Assembly (NCBI GenBank): GCA_032622095.1
Contig: CP136063.1
Location: 271,863,426-271,927,425, forward strand
DNA length: 64,000 bases
Source of the DNA: Siphonodentalium dalli
Lineage: Eukaryota; Mollusca; Scaphopoda; Gadilida; Siphonodentaliidae
Direction: 5' to 3'
In this document: piece after piece, positions 28,795 through 41,069 of the stretch
How the letters are laid out: each line of letters starts with the position of its first letter
How positions within the stretch are numbered: the stretch's first letter is position 1
The notes under the pieces: generated by a model
What the model saw: the letters and a program-made list of their open reading frames with translations, nothing else
Told to the model about the DNA's origin: nothing
Database searches by the model: none
Position numbers and translations under genes: made by a program

Positions 28795-31418
28795 TTGTTA
28801 GTCTATTCCTGGTGTGTTACAAATAAAGAGCGTTCATTGTTAGTCTATACCTGGTATGATACAAATAAAGAGCGTTCATTGTTAGTCTACTCATTGTATA
28901 TTACCAATAAAGAGCGTTCCTTGTTAGAAAATTCATGGTATGTTACAAATAAAGAACGCTCATTGTTCGTCTATTCCTGGTATGTTACAAATAAAGAGCG
29001 TTCATCGTTAGTCTATTCCTGGTATGTTACAAATAAAGAACGCTCATTGTTAGTCTATTCCTGGTATGTTACAAATAAAGAACGCTCATTGTTCGTCTAT
29101 TCCTGGTATGTTACAAATAAAGAGCGTTCATCGTTAGTCTATTCCTGGTATGTTACAAATAAAGAACGCTCATTGTTAGTCTATTCCTGGTATGTTACAA
29201 ATAAAGAGCGTTCATCGTTAGTCTATTCCTGGTATGTTAGAAATAAAGAACGCTCATTGATTGTCTATTCCTGGTATGTTACAAATAAAGAACACTCATT
29301 GTTAGTCTATTCCTGGTATGTTATAAATAAAGAGCGTTCATTGTTAGTCTATTCATGATATATTACACATAAAGAACGCTCATTGTTAGTCTTACTCCTG
29401 GTATGTTACAAATAAAGAACGCTCATTGTTAGTCTTACTCCTGGTATGTTACAAATAAAGAGCGTTCATTGTTAGTCTTACTCCTGGTATGTTACAAAAA
29501 AAGAGAGTTCATTGTTAGTCTATTCCTGGTATGTTACAAATAAAGAACCCTCATTGTTAGTCTATTCCTGGATTGTAACCAACAAAGAACGTCCATTGTT
29601 AGTCTTATTCATGGTATGTTACAAATAAAGAACGCTCATTGTTAGTCTATTCCTGGTATGTTACAAATAAAGAGCGTTCATCGTTAGTCTATTCCTGGTA
29701 TGTTACAAATAAAGAACGCTCATTGTTAGTCTATTCCTGGTATGTTACAAATAAAGAGCGTTCATTGTTAGTCTATTCCTGGTATGTTACAAATAAAGAA
29801 CGCTCATTGTTTGTCTATTCCTGGTATGTTACAAATAAAGAACGCTCACCGTTAGTCTATTCCTGGTATGCTATAAATAAAGAGCGTTTATTGTTAGTCT
29901 ATTCCTCGTTTGTTATAAATAAAGAGCGTACATTGTTAGTCTATTCCTGATATATTACACTTAAAAAACGCTCATTGTTAGTCTTACTCCTGTTATGTTA
30001 CAAATAAAGAGCGTTCATTGTTAGTCTTACTCCTGGTATGTTTCAAATAAAGAATGTTCATTGTTAGTCTATTCCTGGTATGTTACACACAAAGAGCGTT
30101 CATTGTCAGTCTACTCATTGTATATTACCAATAAAGACCGTCCCTTGTTAGTATATTCATGGTATGTTACAAATAAAGATCGTTCATTGTTAGTCTTATT
30201 CCTGGTATGTTACAAATAAAGAGCGTTCATTGTTAGTCTTACACATTGTATGTTACAAATAAAGAGCGTTCACTGTTAGTCACCTCCTGACAAATAACCA
30301 ATACTGAGCGTTCATTGTTAGTCTATTCCTGGTATGTTACCAATAAAGATCATTCATTGTTAGTCTTATTCCTGTGATGTTACAAATAAACAGCGTTAAT
30401 TGTTAGTCTATTCTTGGTATGTTACAAATAAAGAGCGTTCATTGTTAGTCTTACTCCTGGTATGTTACAAATAAAGAACACTCATTGTTAGTCTATTCCT
30501 GGTATGTTATAAATAAAGAGCGTTCCTTGTTAGTATATTCATGGTATGTTACAAATAAAGATCGTGCATTGTTAGTCTTATTCCTGGTATGTTACACATA
30601 AAGAGCGTTCATTGTTAGTCTACTCATTGTATATTACCAATAAAGAGCGTTCCTTGTTAGAAAATTCATGGTATGTTACAAATAAAGATCGTTCATTGTT
30701 AGTCTTATTCCTGGTATGTTACAAATAAAGAACGCTCATTGTTAGTCTATTCCTGGTATGTTATAAATAAAGAGCGTTCCTTGTTAGTATATTCATGGTA
30801 TGTTACAATTAAAGATCGTGCATTGTTAGTCTTATTCCTGGTATGTTACACATAAAGAGCGTTCATTGTTAGTCTACTCATTGTATATTACCAATAAAGA
30901 GCGTTCCTTGTTAGAAAATTCATGGTATGTTACAAATAAAGATCGTTCATTGTTAGTCTTATTCCTGGTATGTTACAAATAAAGAACGCTCATTGTTAGT
31001 CTATTCCTGGTATGTTACAAATAAAGAGCGTTAATTGTTAGTCTATTCCTGGTATGTAACCAACAAGGAACGTCCATTGTTAGTCTTATTCATGGTATGT
31101 TACAAATAAAGAGCGTTCATTGCTAGTCTTACTCCTGGTATGTGACAAATAAAGAACGCTCATTATTAGTCTTACTCTTGGTAGGTTACATATAAAGAGC
31201 GTTGATTGATAGTCTATTATTGGTATGTTACATATAAAGAACGCTCATTGTTAGTCTTACTCCTGGTATGTTACAAATAAAGAGTGTTCATTGTTAGTCT
31301 TACTCCTGGTATGTTACAAATAAAGAACGCTCATTGCTAGTCTATTCCTGGTATGTTACAAATAAAGAGCGTTCATTGTTAGTCTTATTCCTGGTATGTT
31401 ACAAATAAATAACGCTCA
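28795..31418. repeat. 2,624-bp cassette, third copy
   Basis: Open tracts 28,795-29,358 and 29,639-29,950; marker at 30,281. Private variants include CAAAAAAAGAG near 29,496, GCTATAAAT near 29,870 and CTGTTATG near 29,991. Confidence 0.88.
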
Positions 31419-33618
31419 TTGTTAGTCTATTCCTGGTGTGTTACAAATAAAGAGCGTTCATTGTTAGTCTATACCTGGTATGATACAAATAAAGAGCGTT
31501 CATTGTTAGTCTACTCATTGTATATTACCAATAAAGAGCGTTCCTTGTTAGAAAATTCATGGTATGTTACAAATAAAGAACGCTCATTGTTCGTCTTTTC
31601 CTGGTATGTTACAAATAAAGAGCGTTCATCGTTAGTCTATTCCTGGTATGTTATAAATAATGAGCGTTCGTCGTTAGTCTATTCCTGGTATGTTACAAAT
31701 AAAGAACGCTCATTGTTAGTCTATTCCTGGTATGTTACAAATAAAGAGCGTTCATCGTTAGTCTATTCCTGGTATGTTACAAATAAAGAACGCTCATTGA
31801 TTGTCTATTCCTGGTATGTTACAAATAAAGAACACTCATTGTTAGTCTATTCCTGGTATGTTATAAATAAAGAGCGTTCATTGTTAGTCTATTCATGATA
31901 TATTACACATAAAGAACGCTCATTGTTAGTCTTACTCCTGGTATGTTACAAATAAAGAACGCTCATTGTTAGTCTTACTCCTGGTATGTTACAAATAAAG
32001 AGCGTTCATTGTTAGTCTTACTCCTGGTATGTTACAAATAAAGAGAGTTCATTGTTAGTCTATTCCTGGTATGTTACAAATAAAGAACCCTCTTTGTTAG
32101 TCTATTCCTGGATTGTAACCAACAAAGAACGTCCATTGTTAGTCTTATTCATGGTATGTTACAAATAAAGAACGCTCATTGTTAGTCTATTCCTGGTATG
32201 TTACAAATAAAGAGCGTTCATCGTTAGTCTATTCCTGGTATGTTACAAATAAAGAACGCTCATTGTTAGTCTATTCCTGGTATGTTACAAATAAAGAGCG
32301 TTCATCGTTAGTCTATTCCTGGTATGTTACAAATAAAGAACTCTCATTGTTTGTCTATTCCTGGTATGTTACAAATAAAGAACGCTCATCGTTAGTCTAT
32401 TCCTGGTATGTTATAAATAAAGAGCGTTTATTGTTAGTCTATTCCTCGTTTGTTATAAATAAAGAGCGTTCATTGTTAGTCTATTCCTGATATATTACAC
32501 ATAAAGAACGCTCATTGTTAGTCTTACTCCTGATATATTACACATAAAGAACGCTCATTGTTAGTCTTACTCCTGGTGTGTTACACATAAAGAGCGTTCA
32601 TTGTCAGTCTACTCATTGTATATTACCAATAAGAGCGTCCCTTGTTAGTATATTCATGGTATGTTACAAATAAAGATCGTTCATTGTTAGTCTTATTCCT
32701 GGTATGTTTCAAATAAAGAGCGTTCATTGTTAGTCTTACACATTGTATGTTACAAATAAAGAGCGTTCACTGTTAGTCACCTCCTGACAAATAACCAATA
32801 CTGAGCGTTCATTGTTAGTCTATTCCTGGTATGTTACCAATAAAGATCATTCATTGTTAGTCTTATTCCTGTGATGTTACAAATAAAGAGCGTTAATTGT
32901 TAGTCTATTCTTGGTATGTTACAAATAAAGAGCGTTCATTGTTAGTCTTACTCCTGGTATGTTACAAATAAAGAACGCTCATTGTTAGTCTATTCCTGGT
33001 ATGTTATAAATAAAGAGCGTTCCTTGTTAGTATATTCATGGTATGTTACAAATAAAGATCGTGCATTGTTAGTCTTATTCCTGGTATGTTACACATAAAG
33101 AGCGTTCACTGTTAGTCTACTCATTGTATATTACCAATAAAGAGCGTTCCTTGTTAGAAAATTCATGGTATGTTACAAATAAAGATCGTTCATTGTTAGT
33201 CTTATTCCTGGTATGTTACAAATAAAGAACGCTCATTGTTAGTCTATTCCTGGTATGTTACAAATAAAGAGCGTTAATTGTTAGTCTATTCCTGGTATGT
33301 AACCAACAAGGAACGTCCATTGTTAGTCTTACTCCTGGTATGTTACAAATAAAGAACGCTCATTATTAGTCTTACTCTTGGTATGTTACATATAAAGAGC
33401 GTTGATTGATAGTCTATTATTGGTATGTTACATATAAAGAACGCTCATTGTTAGTCTTACTCCTGGTATGTTACAAATAAAGAGTGTTCATTGTTAGTCT
33501 TACTCCTGGTATGTTACAAATAAAGAACGCTCATTGCTAGTCTATTCCTGGTATGTTACAAATAAAAAGCGTTCATTGTTAGTCTTATTCCTGGTATGTT
33601 ACAAATAAATAACGCTCA
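31419..33618. repeat. 2,200-bp cassette with a one-monomer replacement
   Basis: Open tracts 31,419-31,898 and 32,179-32,490; marker at 32,778. It is one base longer than its 2,199-bp relatives because a 42-bp monomer was replaced by a 43-bp one near 32,529-32,571. Confidence 0.88.
32486..32571. repeat. Local duplication of a 43-bp GATATATTACAC monomer
   Basis: Two adjacent identical monomers with CCTGATATATTACACAT are present. The cognate at 12,486-12,570 has one, followed by a 42-bp GAATGTTC monomer. The neighbouring marker at 32,778 is 20,000 bp from its cognate, against 19,999 bp for landmarks upstream. Confidence 0.85.
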
Positions 33619-36600
33619 TTGTTAGTCTATTCCTGGTATGTTACAAATAAAGAGCGTTCATTGTTAGTCTATACATGGTATGATACAAATAAAGAGCGTT
33701 CATTGTTAGTCTACTCATTGTATATTACCAATAAAGAGCGTTCCTTGTTAGAAAATTCATGGTTTATTACAAATAAAGAACGCTCATTGTTCGTCTATTC
33801 CTGGTATGTTACAAATAAAGAGCGTTCATCGTTAGTCTATTCCTGTTATGTTACAAATAAAGAACGCTCATTGTTAGTCTATTCCTGGTATGTTACAAAT
33901 AAAGAACGCTCATTGTTCGTCTATTCCTGGTATGTTACAAATAAAGAGCGTTCATCGTTAGTCTATTCCTGGTATGTTACAAATAAAGAACGCTCATTGT
34001 TAGTCTATTCCTGGTATGTTACAAATAAAGAGCGTTCATCGTTAGTCTATTCCTGGTATGTTACAAATAAAGAACGCTCATTGATTGTCTATTCCTGGTA
34101 TGTTACAAATAAAGAACACTCATTGTTAGTCTATTCCTGGTATGTTATAAATAAAGAGCGTTCATTGTTAGTCTATTCATGATATATTACACATAAAGAA
34201 CGCTCATTGTTAGTCTTACTCCTGGTATGTTACAAATAAAGAACGCTCATTGTTAGTCTTACTCCTGGTATGTTACAAATAAAGAGCGTTCATTGTTAGT
34301 CTTACTCCTGGTATGTTACAAATAAAGAGAGTTCATTGTTAGTCTATTCCTGGTATGTTACAAATAAAGAACCCTCATTGTTAGTCTATTCCTGGATTGT
34401 AACCAACAAAGAACGTCCATTGTTAGTCTTATTCATGGTATGTTACAAATAAAGAACGCTCATTGTTAGTCTATTCCTGGTATGTTACAAATAAAGAGCG
34501 TTCATCGTTAGTCTATTCCTGGTATGTTACAAATAAAGAACGCTCATTGTTAGTCTATTCCTGGTATGTTACAAATAAAGAGCGTTCATCGTTAGTCTAT
34601 TCCTGGTATGTTACAAATAAAGAACGCTCATTGTTTGTCTATTCCTGGTATGTTACAAATAAAGAACGCTCACCGTTAGTCTATTCCTGGTATGTTATAA
34701 ATAAAGAGCGTTTATTGTTAGTCTATTCCTCGTTTGTTATAAATAAAGAGCGTTCATTGTTAGTCTATTCCTGATATATTACACATAAAGAACGCTCATT
34801 GTTAGTCTTACTCCTGGTATGTTACAAATAAAGAGCGTTCATTGTTAGTCTTACTCCTGGTATGTTTCAAATAAAGAATGTTCATTGTTAGTCTATTCCT
34901 GGTATGTTACACACAAAGAGCGTTCATTGTCAGTCTACTCATTGTATATTACCAATAAAGACCGTCCCTTGTTAGTATATTCATGGTATGTTACAAATAA
35001 AGATCGTTCATTGTTAGTCTTATTCCTGGTATGTTACAAATAAAGAGTGTTCATTGTTAGTCTTACACAGTGTATGTTACAAATAAAGAGCGTTCACTGT
35101 TAGTCACCTCCTGACAAATAACCAATACTAAGCGTTCATTGTTAGTCTATTCCTGGTATGTTACCAATAAAGATCATTCATTGTTAGTCTTATTCCTGTG
35201 ATGTTACAAATAAAGAGCGTTAATAGTTAGTCTATTCTTGGTATGTTACAAATAAAGAGCGTTCATTGTTAGTCTTACTCCTGGTATGTTACAAATAAAG
35301 AACGCTCATTGTTAGTCTATTCCTGGTATGTTATAAATAAAGAGCGTTCCTTGTTAGTATATTCATGGTATGTTACAAATAAAGATCGTGCATTGTTAGT
35401 CTTATTCCTGGTATGTTACACATAAAGAGCGTTCATTGTTAGTCTACTCATTGTATATTACCAATAAAGAGCGTTCCTTGTTAGAAAATTCATGGTATGT
35501 TACAAATAAAGATCGTTCATTGTTAGCCTATTCCTGGTATGTTACAAATAAAGAACGCTCATTGTTAGTCTATTCCAGGTATGTTACAAATAAAGAGCGT
35601 TAATTGTTAGACTATTCCTGGTATGTAACCAACAAGGAACGTCCATTGTTAGTCTTACTCCTGGTATGTTACAAATAAAGAACGCTCATTATTAGTCTTA
35701 CTCTTGGTATGTTACATATAAAGAGCGTTGATTGATAGTCTATTATTGGTATGTTACATATAAAGAACGCTCATTGTTAGTCTTACTCCTGGTATGTTAT
35801 AAATAAAGAGCGTTTATTGTTAGTCTATTCCTCGTTTGTTATAAATAAAGAGCGTTCATTGTTAGTCTATTCCTGATATATTACACATAAAGAACGCTCA
35901 TTGTTAGTCTTACTCCTGGTATGTTACAAATAAAGAATGTTCATTGTTAGTCTATTCCAGGTATGTTACACATAAAGAGCGTTCATTGTCAGTCTACTCA
36001 TTGTATATTACCAATAAGAGCGTCCCTTGTTAGTATATTCATGGTATGTTACAAATAAAGATCGTTCATTGTTAGTCTTATTCCTGGTATGTTTCAAATA
36101 AAGAGCGTTCATTGTTAGTCTTACACATTGTATGTTACAAATAAAGAGCGTTCACTGTTAGTCACCTCCTGACAAATAACCAATACTGAGCGTTCATTGT
36201 TAGTCTATTCCTGGTATGTTACCAATAAAGATCATTCATTGTTAGTCTTATTCCTGTGATGTTACAAATAAAGAGCGTTAATTGTTAGTCTATTCTTGGT
36301 ATGTTACAAATAAAGAGCGTTCATTGTTAGTCTTACTCCTGGTATGTTACAAATAAAGAACGCTCATTGTTAGTCTATTCCTGGTATGTTATAAATAAAG
36401 AGCGTTCCTTGTTAGTATATTCATGGTATGTTACAAATAAAGATCGTGCATTGTTAGTCTTATTCCTGGTATGTTACACATAAAGAGCGTTCATTGTTAG
36501 TCTACTCATTGTATATTACCAATAAAGAGCGTTCCTTGTTAGTCTTATTCCTTGTATGTTACAAATAAAGAACGCTCATTGTTAGTCTATTCCTGGTATG

Positions 36601-36620
36601 CTACAAATAAAGAACGCTCA
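33619..36620. repeat. 3,002-bp cassette
   Basis: Open tracts 33,619-34,182 and 34,463-34,774. It has two CACCTCC markers (35,105 and 36,163) about 1 kb apart, which suggests a fusion of two shorter cassettes. The left edge of the 8,299-bp family (34,837) falls inside it. Confidence 0.85.
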
Positions 36621-37241
36621 TTGTTAGTCTATTCCTGGTGTGTTACAAATAAAGAGCGTTCATTGTTAGTCTATACCTGGTATGATACAAATAAAGAGCG
36701 TTCATTGTTAGTCTACTCATTGTATATTACCAATAAAGAGCGTTCCTTGTTAGATAATTCATGGTATGTTACAAATAAAGAACGCTCATTGTTCGCCTAT
36801 TCCTGGTATGTTACAAATAAAGAGCGTTCATCGTTAGTCTATTCCTGGTATGTTACAAATAAAGAACGCTCATTGTTAGTCTATTCCTGGTATGTTACAA
36901 ATAAAGAACGCTCATTGTTCGTCTATTCCTGGTATGTTACAAATAAAGAGCGTTCATCGTTAGTCTATTCCTGGTATGTTACAAATAAAGAACGCTCATT
37001 GTTAGTCTATTCCTGGTATGTTACAAACAAAGAGCGTTCATCGTTAGTCTATTCCTGGTATGTTACAAATAAAGAACGCTCATTGTTTGTCTATTCCTGG
37101 TATGTTACAAATAAAGAACACTCATTGTTAGTCTATTCATGGTATGTTACAAATAAAGAGCGTTCATTGTTAGTCTATTACAGGTATGTTACAAATAAAG
37201 AACGTTTATTGCTAATCTTATTCCTGGTATGTTACAAATAA
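36552..37241 (+). other. Longest open tract (229 codons); probably not a gene
   Basis: A run of 42-bp monomers kept in one frame, reading a 14-residue repeat with a hydrophobic half (LLVYSWYV) and a polar half (TNKERS). It starts at TTG, has no ATG in frame, shows no signal or upstream control region, and ends when 43-bp monomers shift the frame to give LFLVCYK and a TAA. Near-identical copies lie at 44,851-45,540 and 55,056-55,745. A translated product is not excluded, but nothing in the sequence supports one beyond the absence of stops expected of a 42-bp unit. Confidence 0.75.
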
Positions 37242-38445
37242 AGAACGCTCATTTTTAGTTTTATTCCTGGTATGTTACAAATAAAGAGCGTTCATTGTTA
37301 GTCTATTCCTGGTTTGTTACAAATAAAGAGCGTTTATTGTTTGTCTATTCCTGGTATGTAACCAACAAAGAACGTCCATTGTTAGTCTTATTCCTGGTAT
37401 GTTACACATAAAGAGCGTTCATTGTTAGTATATTCATTGTTTGTTACCAATAAAGACCGTTCATTGTTAGTCTTAGTCATGGTATGTTACAAATAGAGAG
37501 CGTCCCTTGTTAGTATATTCATGGTATGTTACACATAAAGATCGTTCATTGTTAGTCTTATTCCTGGCATGTTACAAATAAAGAGCGTTCATTGTTAGTC
37601 TTACACATTGTATGTTACAAATAAAGAGCGTTCATTGTTAGTCTATTCCTGGTTTGTTACAAATAAATAACGCTCATTGTTATATAGTCTATTCTTGGTA
37701 TGTTACAAATAAAGAGCGTTCATTGTTAGTCTTACTCCTGGTATGTTACAAATAAAGAACGCTCATTGTTAGTCTATTCCTGGTATGTTATAAATAAAGA
37801 GCGTTCCTTGTTAGTATATTCATGGTATGTTACAATTAAAGATCGTGCATTGTTAGTCTTATTCCTGGTATGTTACACATAAAGAGCGTTCATTGTTAGT
37901 CTACTCATTGTATATTACCAATAAAGAGCGTTCCTTGTTAGAAAATTCATGGTATGTTACAAATAAAGATCGTTCATTGTTAGTCTTATTCCTGGTATGT
38001 TACAAATAAAGAACGCTCATTGTTAGTCTATTCCTGGTATGTTACAAATAAAGAGCGTTAATTGTTAGTCTATTCCTGGTATGTAACCAACAAGGAACGT
38101 CCATTGTTAGTCTTATTCATGGTATGTTACAAATAAAGAGCGTTCATTGCTAGTCTTACTCCTGGTATGTGACAAATAAAGAACGCTCATTATTAGTCTT
38201 ACTCTTGGTAGGTTACATATAAAGAGCGTTGATTGATAGTCTATTATTGGTATGTTACATATAAAGAACGCTCATTGTTAGTCTTACTCCTGGTATGTTA
38301 CAAATAAAGAGTGTTCATTGTTAGTCTTACTCCTGGTATGTTACAAATAAAGAACGCTCATTGCTAGTCTATTCCTGGTATGTTACAAATAAAGAGCGTT
38401 CATTGTTAGTCTTATTCCTGGTATGTTACAAATAAATAACGCTCA
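36621..38445. repeat. 1,825-bp cassette
   Basis: Contains most of the longest open tract (36,552-37,241), then a CATTTTTAG monomer near 37,250 and a 46-bp monomer at 37,683. Copies are at 44,920-46,744 and 55,125-56,949. Confidence 0.88.
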
Positions 38446-41069
38446 TTGTTAGTCTATTCCTGGTGTGTTACAAATAAAGAGCGTTCATTGTTAGTCTATA
38501 CCTGGTATGATACAAATAAAGAGCGTTCATTGTTAGTCTACTCATTGTATATTACCAATAAAGAGCGTTCCTTGTTAGAAAATTCATGGTATGTTACAAA
38601 TAAAGAACGCTCATTGTTCGTCTATTCCTGGTATGTTACAAATAAAGAGCGTTCATCGTTAGTCTATTCCTGGTATGTTACAAATAAAGAACGCTCATTG
38701 TTAGTCTATTCCTGGTATGTTACAAATAAAGAACGCTCATTGTTCGTCTATTCCTGGTATGTTACAAATAAAGAGCGTTCATCGTTAGTCTATTCCTGGT
38801 ATGTTACAAATAAAGAACGCTCATTGTTAGTCTATTCCTGGTATGTTACAAATAAAGAGCGTTCATCGTTAGTCTATTCCTGGTATGTTAGAAATAAAGA
38901 ACGCTCATTGATTGTCTATTCCTGGTATGTTACAAATAAAGAACACTCATTGTTAGTCTATTCCTGGTATGTTATAAATAAAGAGCGTTCATTGTTAGTC
39001 TATTCATGATATATTACACATAAAGAACGCTCATTGTTAGTCTTACTCCTGGTATGTTACAAATAAAGAACGCTCATTGTTAGTCTTACTCCTGGTATGT
39101 TACAAATAAAGAGCGTTCATTGTTAGTCTTACTCCTGGTATGTTACAAATAAAGAGAGTTCATTGTTAGTCTATTCCTGGTATGTTACAAATAAAGAACC
39201 CTCATTGTTAGTCTATTCCTGGATTGTAACCAACAAAGAACGTCCATTGTTAGTCTTATTCATGGTATGTTACAAATAAAGAACGCTCATTGTTAGTCTA
39301 TTCCTGGTATGTTACAAATAAAGAGCGTTCATCGTTAGTCTATTCCTGGTATGTTACAAATAAAGAACGCTCATTGTTAGTCTATTCCTGGTATGTTACA
39401 AATAAAGAGCGTTCATTGTTAGTCTATTCCTGGTATGTTACAAATAAAGAACGCTCATTGTTTGTCTATTCCTGGTATGTTACAAATAAAGAACGCTCAC
39501 CGTTAGTCTATTCCTGGTATGTTATAAATAAAGAGCGTTTATTGTTAGTCTATTCCTCGTTTGTTATAAATAAAGAGCGTACATTGTTAGTCTATTCCTG
39601 ATATATTACACTTAAAAAACGCTCATTGTTAGTCTTACTCCTGGTATGTTACAAATAAAGAGCGTTCATTGTTAGTCTTACTCCTGGTATGTTTCAAATA
39701 AAGAATGTTCATTGTTAGTCTATTCCTGGTATGTTACACACAAAGAGCGTTCATTGTCAGTCTACTCATTGTATATTACCAATAAAGACCGTCCCTTGTT
39801 AGTATATTCATGGTATGTTACAAATAAAGATCGTTCATTGTTAGTCTTATTCCTGGTATGTTACAAATAAAGAGCGTTCATTGTTAGTCTTACACATTGT
39901 ATGTTACAAATAAAGAGCGTTCACTGTTAGTCACCTCCTGACAAATAACCAATACTGAGCGTTCATTGTTAGTCTATTCCTGGTATGTTACCAATAAAGA
40001 TCATTCATTGTTAGTCTTATTCCTGTGATGTTACAAATAAACAGCGTTAATTGTTAGTCTATTCTTGGTATGTTACAAATAAAGAGCGTTCATTGTTAGT
40101 CTTACTCCTGGTATGTTACAAATAAAGAACACTCATTGTTAGTCTATTCCTGGTATGTTATAAATAAAGAGCGTTCCTTGTTAGTATATTCATGGTATGT
40201 TACAAATAAAGATCGTGCATTGTTAGTCTTATTCCTGGTATGTTACACATAAAGAGCGTTCATTGTTAGTCTACTCATTGTATATTACCAATAAAGAGCG
40301 TTCCTTGTTAGAAAATTCATGGTATGTTACAAATAAAGATCGTTCATTGTTAGTCTTATTCCTGGTATGTTACAAATAAAGAACGCTCATTGTTAGTCTA
40401 TTCCTGGTATGTTATAAATAAAGAGCGTTCCTTGTTAGTATATTCATGGTATGTTACAATTAAAGATCGTGCATTGTTAGTCTTATTCCTGGTATGTTAC
40501 ACATAAAGAGCGTTCATTGTTAGTCTACTCATTGTATATTACCAATAAAGAGCGTTCCTTGTTAGAAAATTCATGGTATGTTACAAATAAAGATCGTTCA
40601 TTGTTAGTCTTATTCCTGGTATGTTACAAATAAAGAACGCTCATTGTTAGTCTATTCCTGGTATGTTACAAATAAAGAGCGTTAATTGTTAGTCTATTCC
40701 TGGTATGTAACCAACAAGGAACGTCCATTGTTAGTCTTATTCATGGTATGTTACAAATAAAGAGCGTTCATTGCTAGTCTTACTCCTGGTATGTGACAAA
40801 TAAAGAACGCTCATTATTAGTCTTACTCTTGGTAGGTTACATATAAAGAGCGTTGATTGATAGTCTATTATTGGTATGTTACATATAAAGAACGCTCATT
40901 GTTAGTCTTACTCCTGGTATGTTACAAATAAAGAGTGTTCATTGTTAGTCTTACTCCTGGTATGTTACAAATAAAGAACGCTCATTGCTAGTCTATTCCT
41001 GGTATGTTACAAATAAAGAGCGTTCATTGTTAGTCTTATTCCTGGTATGTTACAAATAAATAACGCTCA
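38446..41069. repeat. 2,624-bp cassette, fourth copy
   Basis: Open tracts 38,446-39,009 and 39,290-39,601; marker at 39,932. It has T at 40,159 where the two later 8.3-kb copies have C. Confidence 0.88.

Larger units (their letters stand above)
15328..29268. repeat. 13,941-bp higher-order unit, copy 2
   Basis: Tandem second copy of 1,387-15,327. It is nearly identical: by eye I found only scattered single-base differences, for example 5038 G versus 18979 T and 9654 C versus 23595 A. Identity with copy 1 continues to 29,339, so the crossover that made the duplication lies somewhere in the 71 bp 15,328-15,398. At 15,399 copy 2 begins with CCTTG, where the parental cassette has CATTG (compare 9,340). 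Confidence 0.92.
29269..34836. repeat. Mosaic block between the two higher-order families
   Basis: From 28,795 to about 33,700 this block matches 8,796-13,700 at an offset of 19,999 bp, rising to 20,000 bp after a one-monomer replacement near 32,530. Near 33,700 it switches: where 13,702 continues with GTCTATTCCTGG, this copy continues with GTCTACTCATTG and then a 187-codon-class open tract (33,619-34,182). Private variants include AAAAAAAGAG near 29,497, GCTATAAAT near 29,870, GTTCGTCG near 31,668 and GGTTTATTAC near 33,761. Confidence 0.8.

Noticed and set aside
1387-29268. Treating the 13.9-kb duplication as certainly real
   Set aside because: Private base differences between the copies favour a real duplication, but arrays this uniform are prone to assembly error, so it is kept as a checkable claim only.
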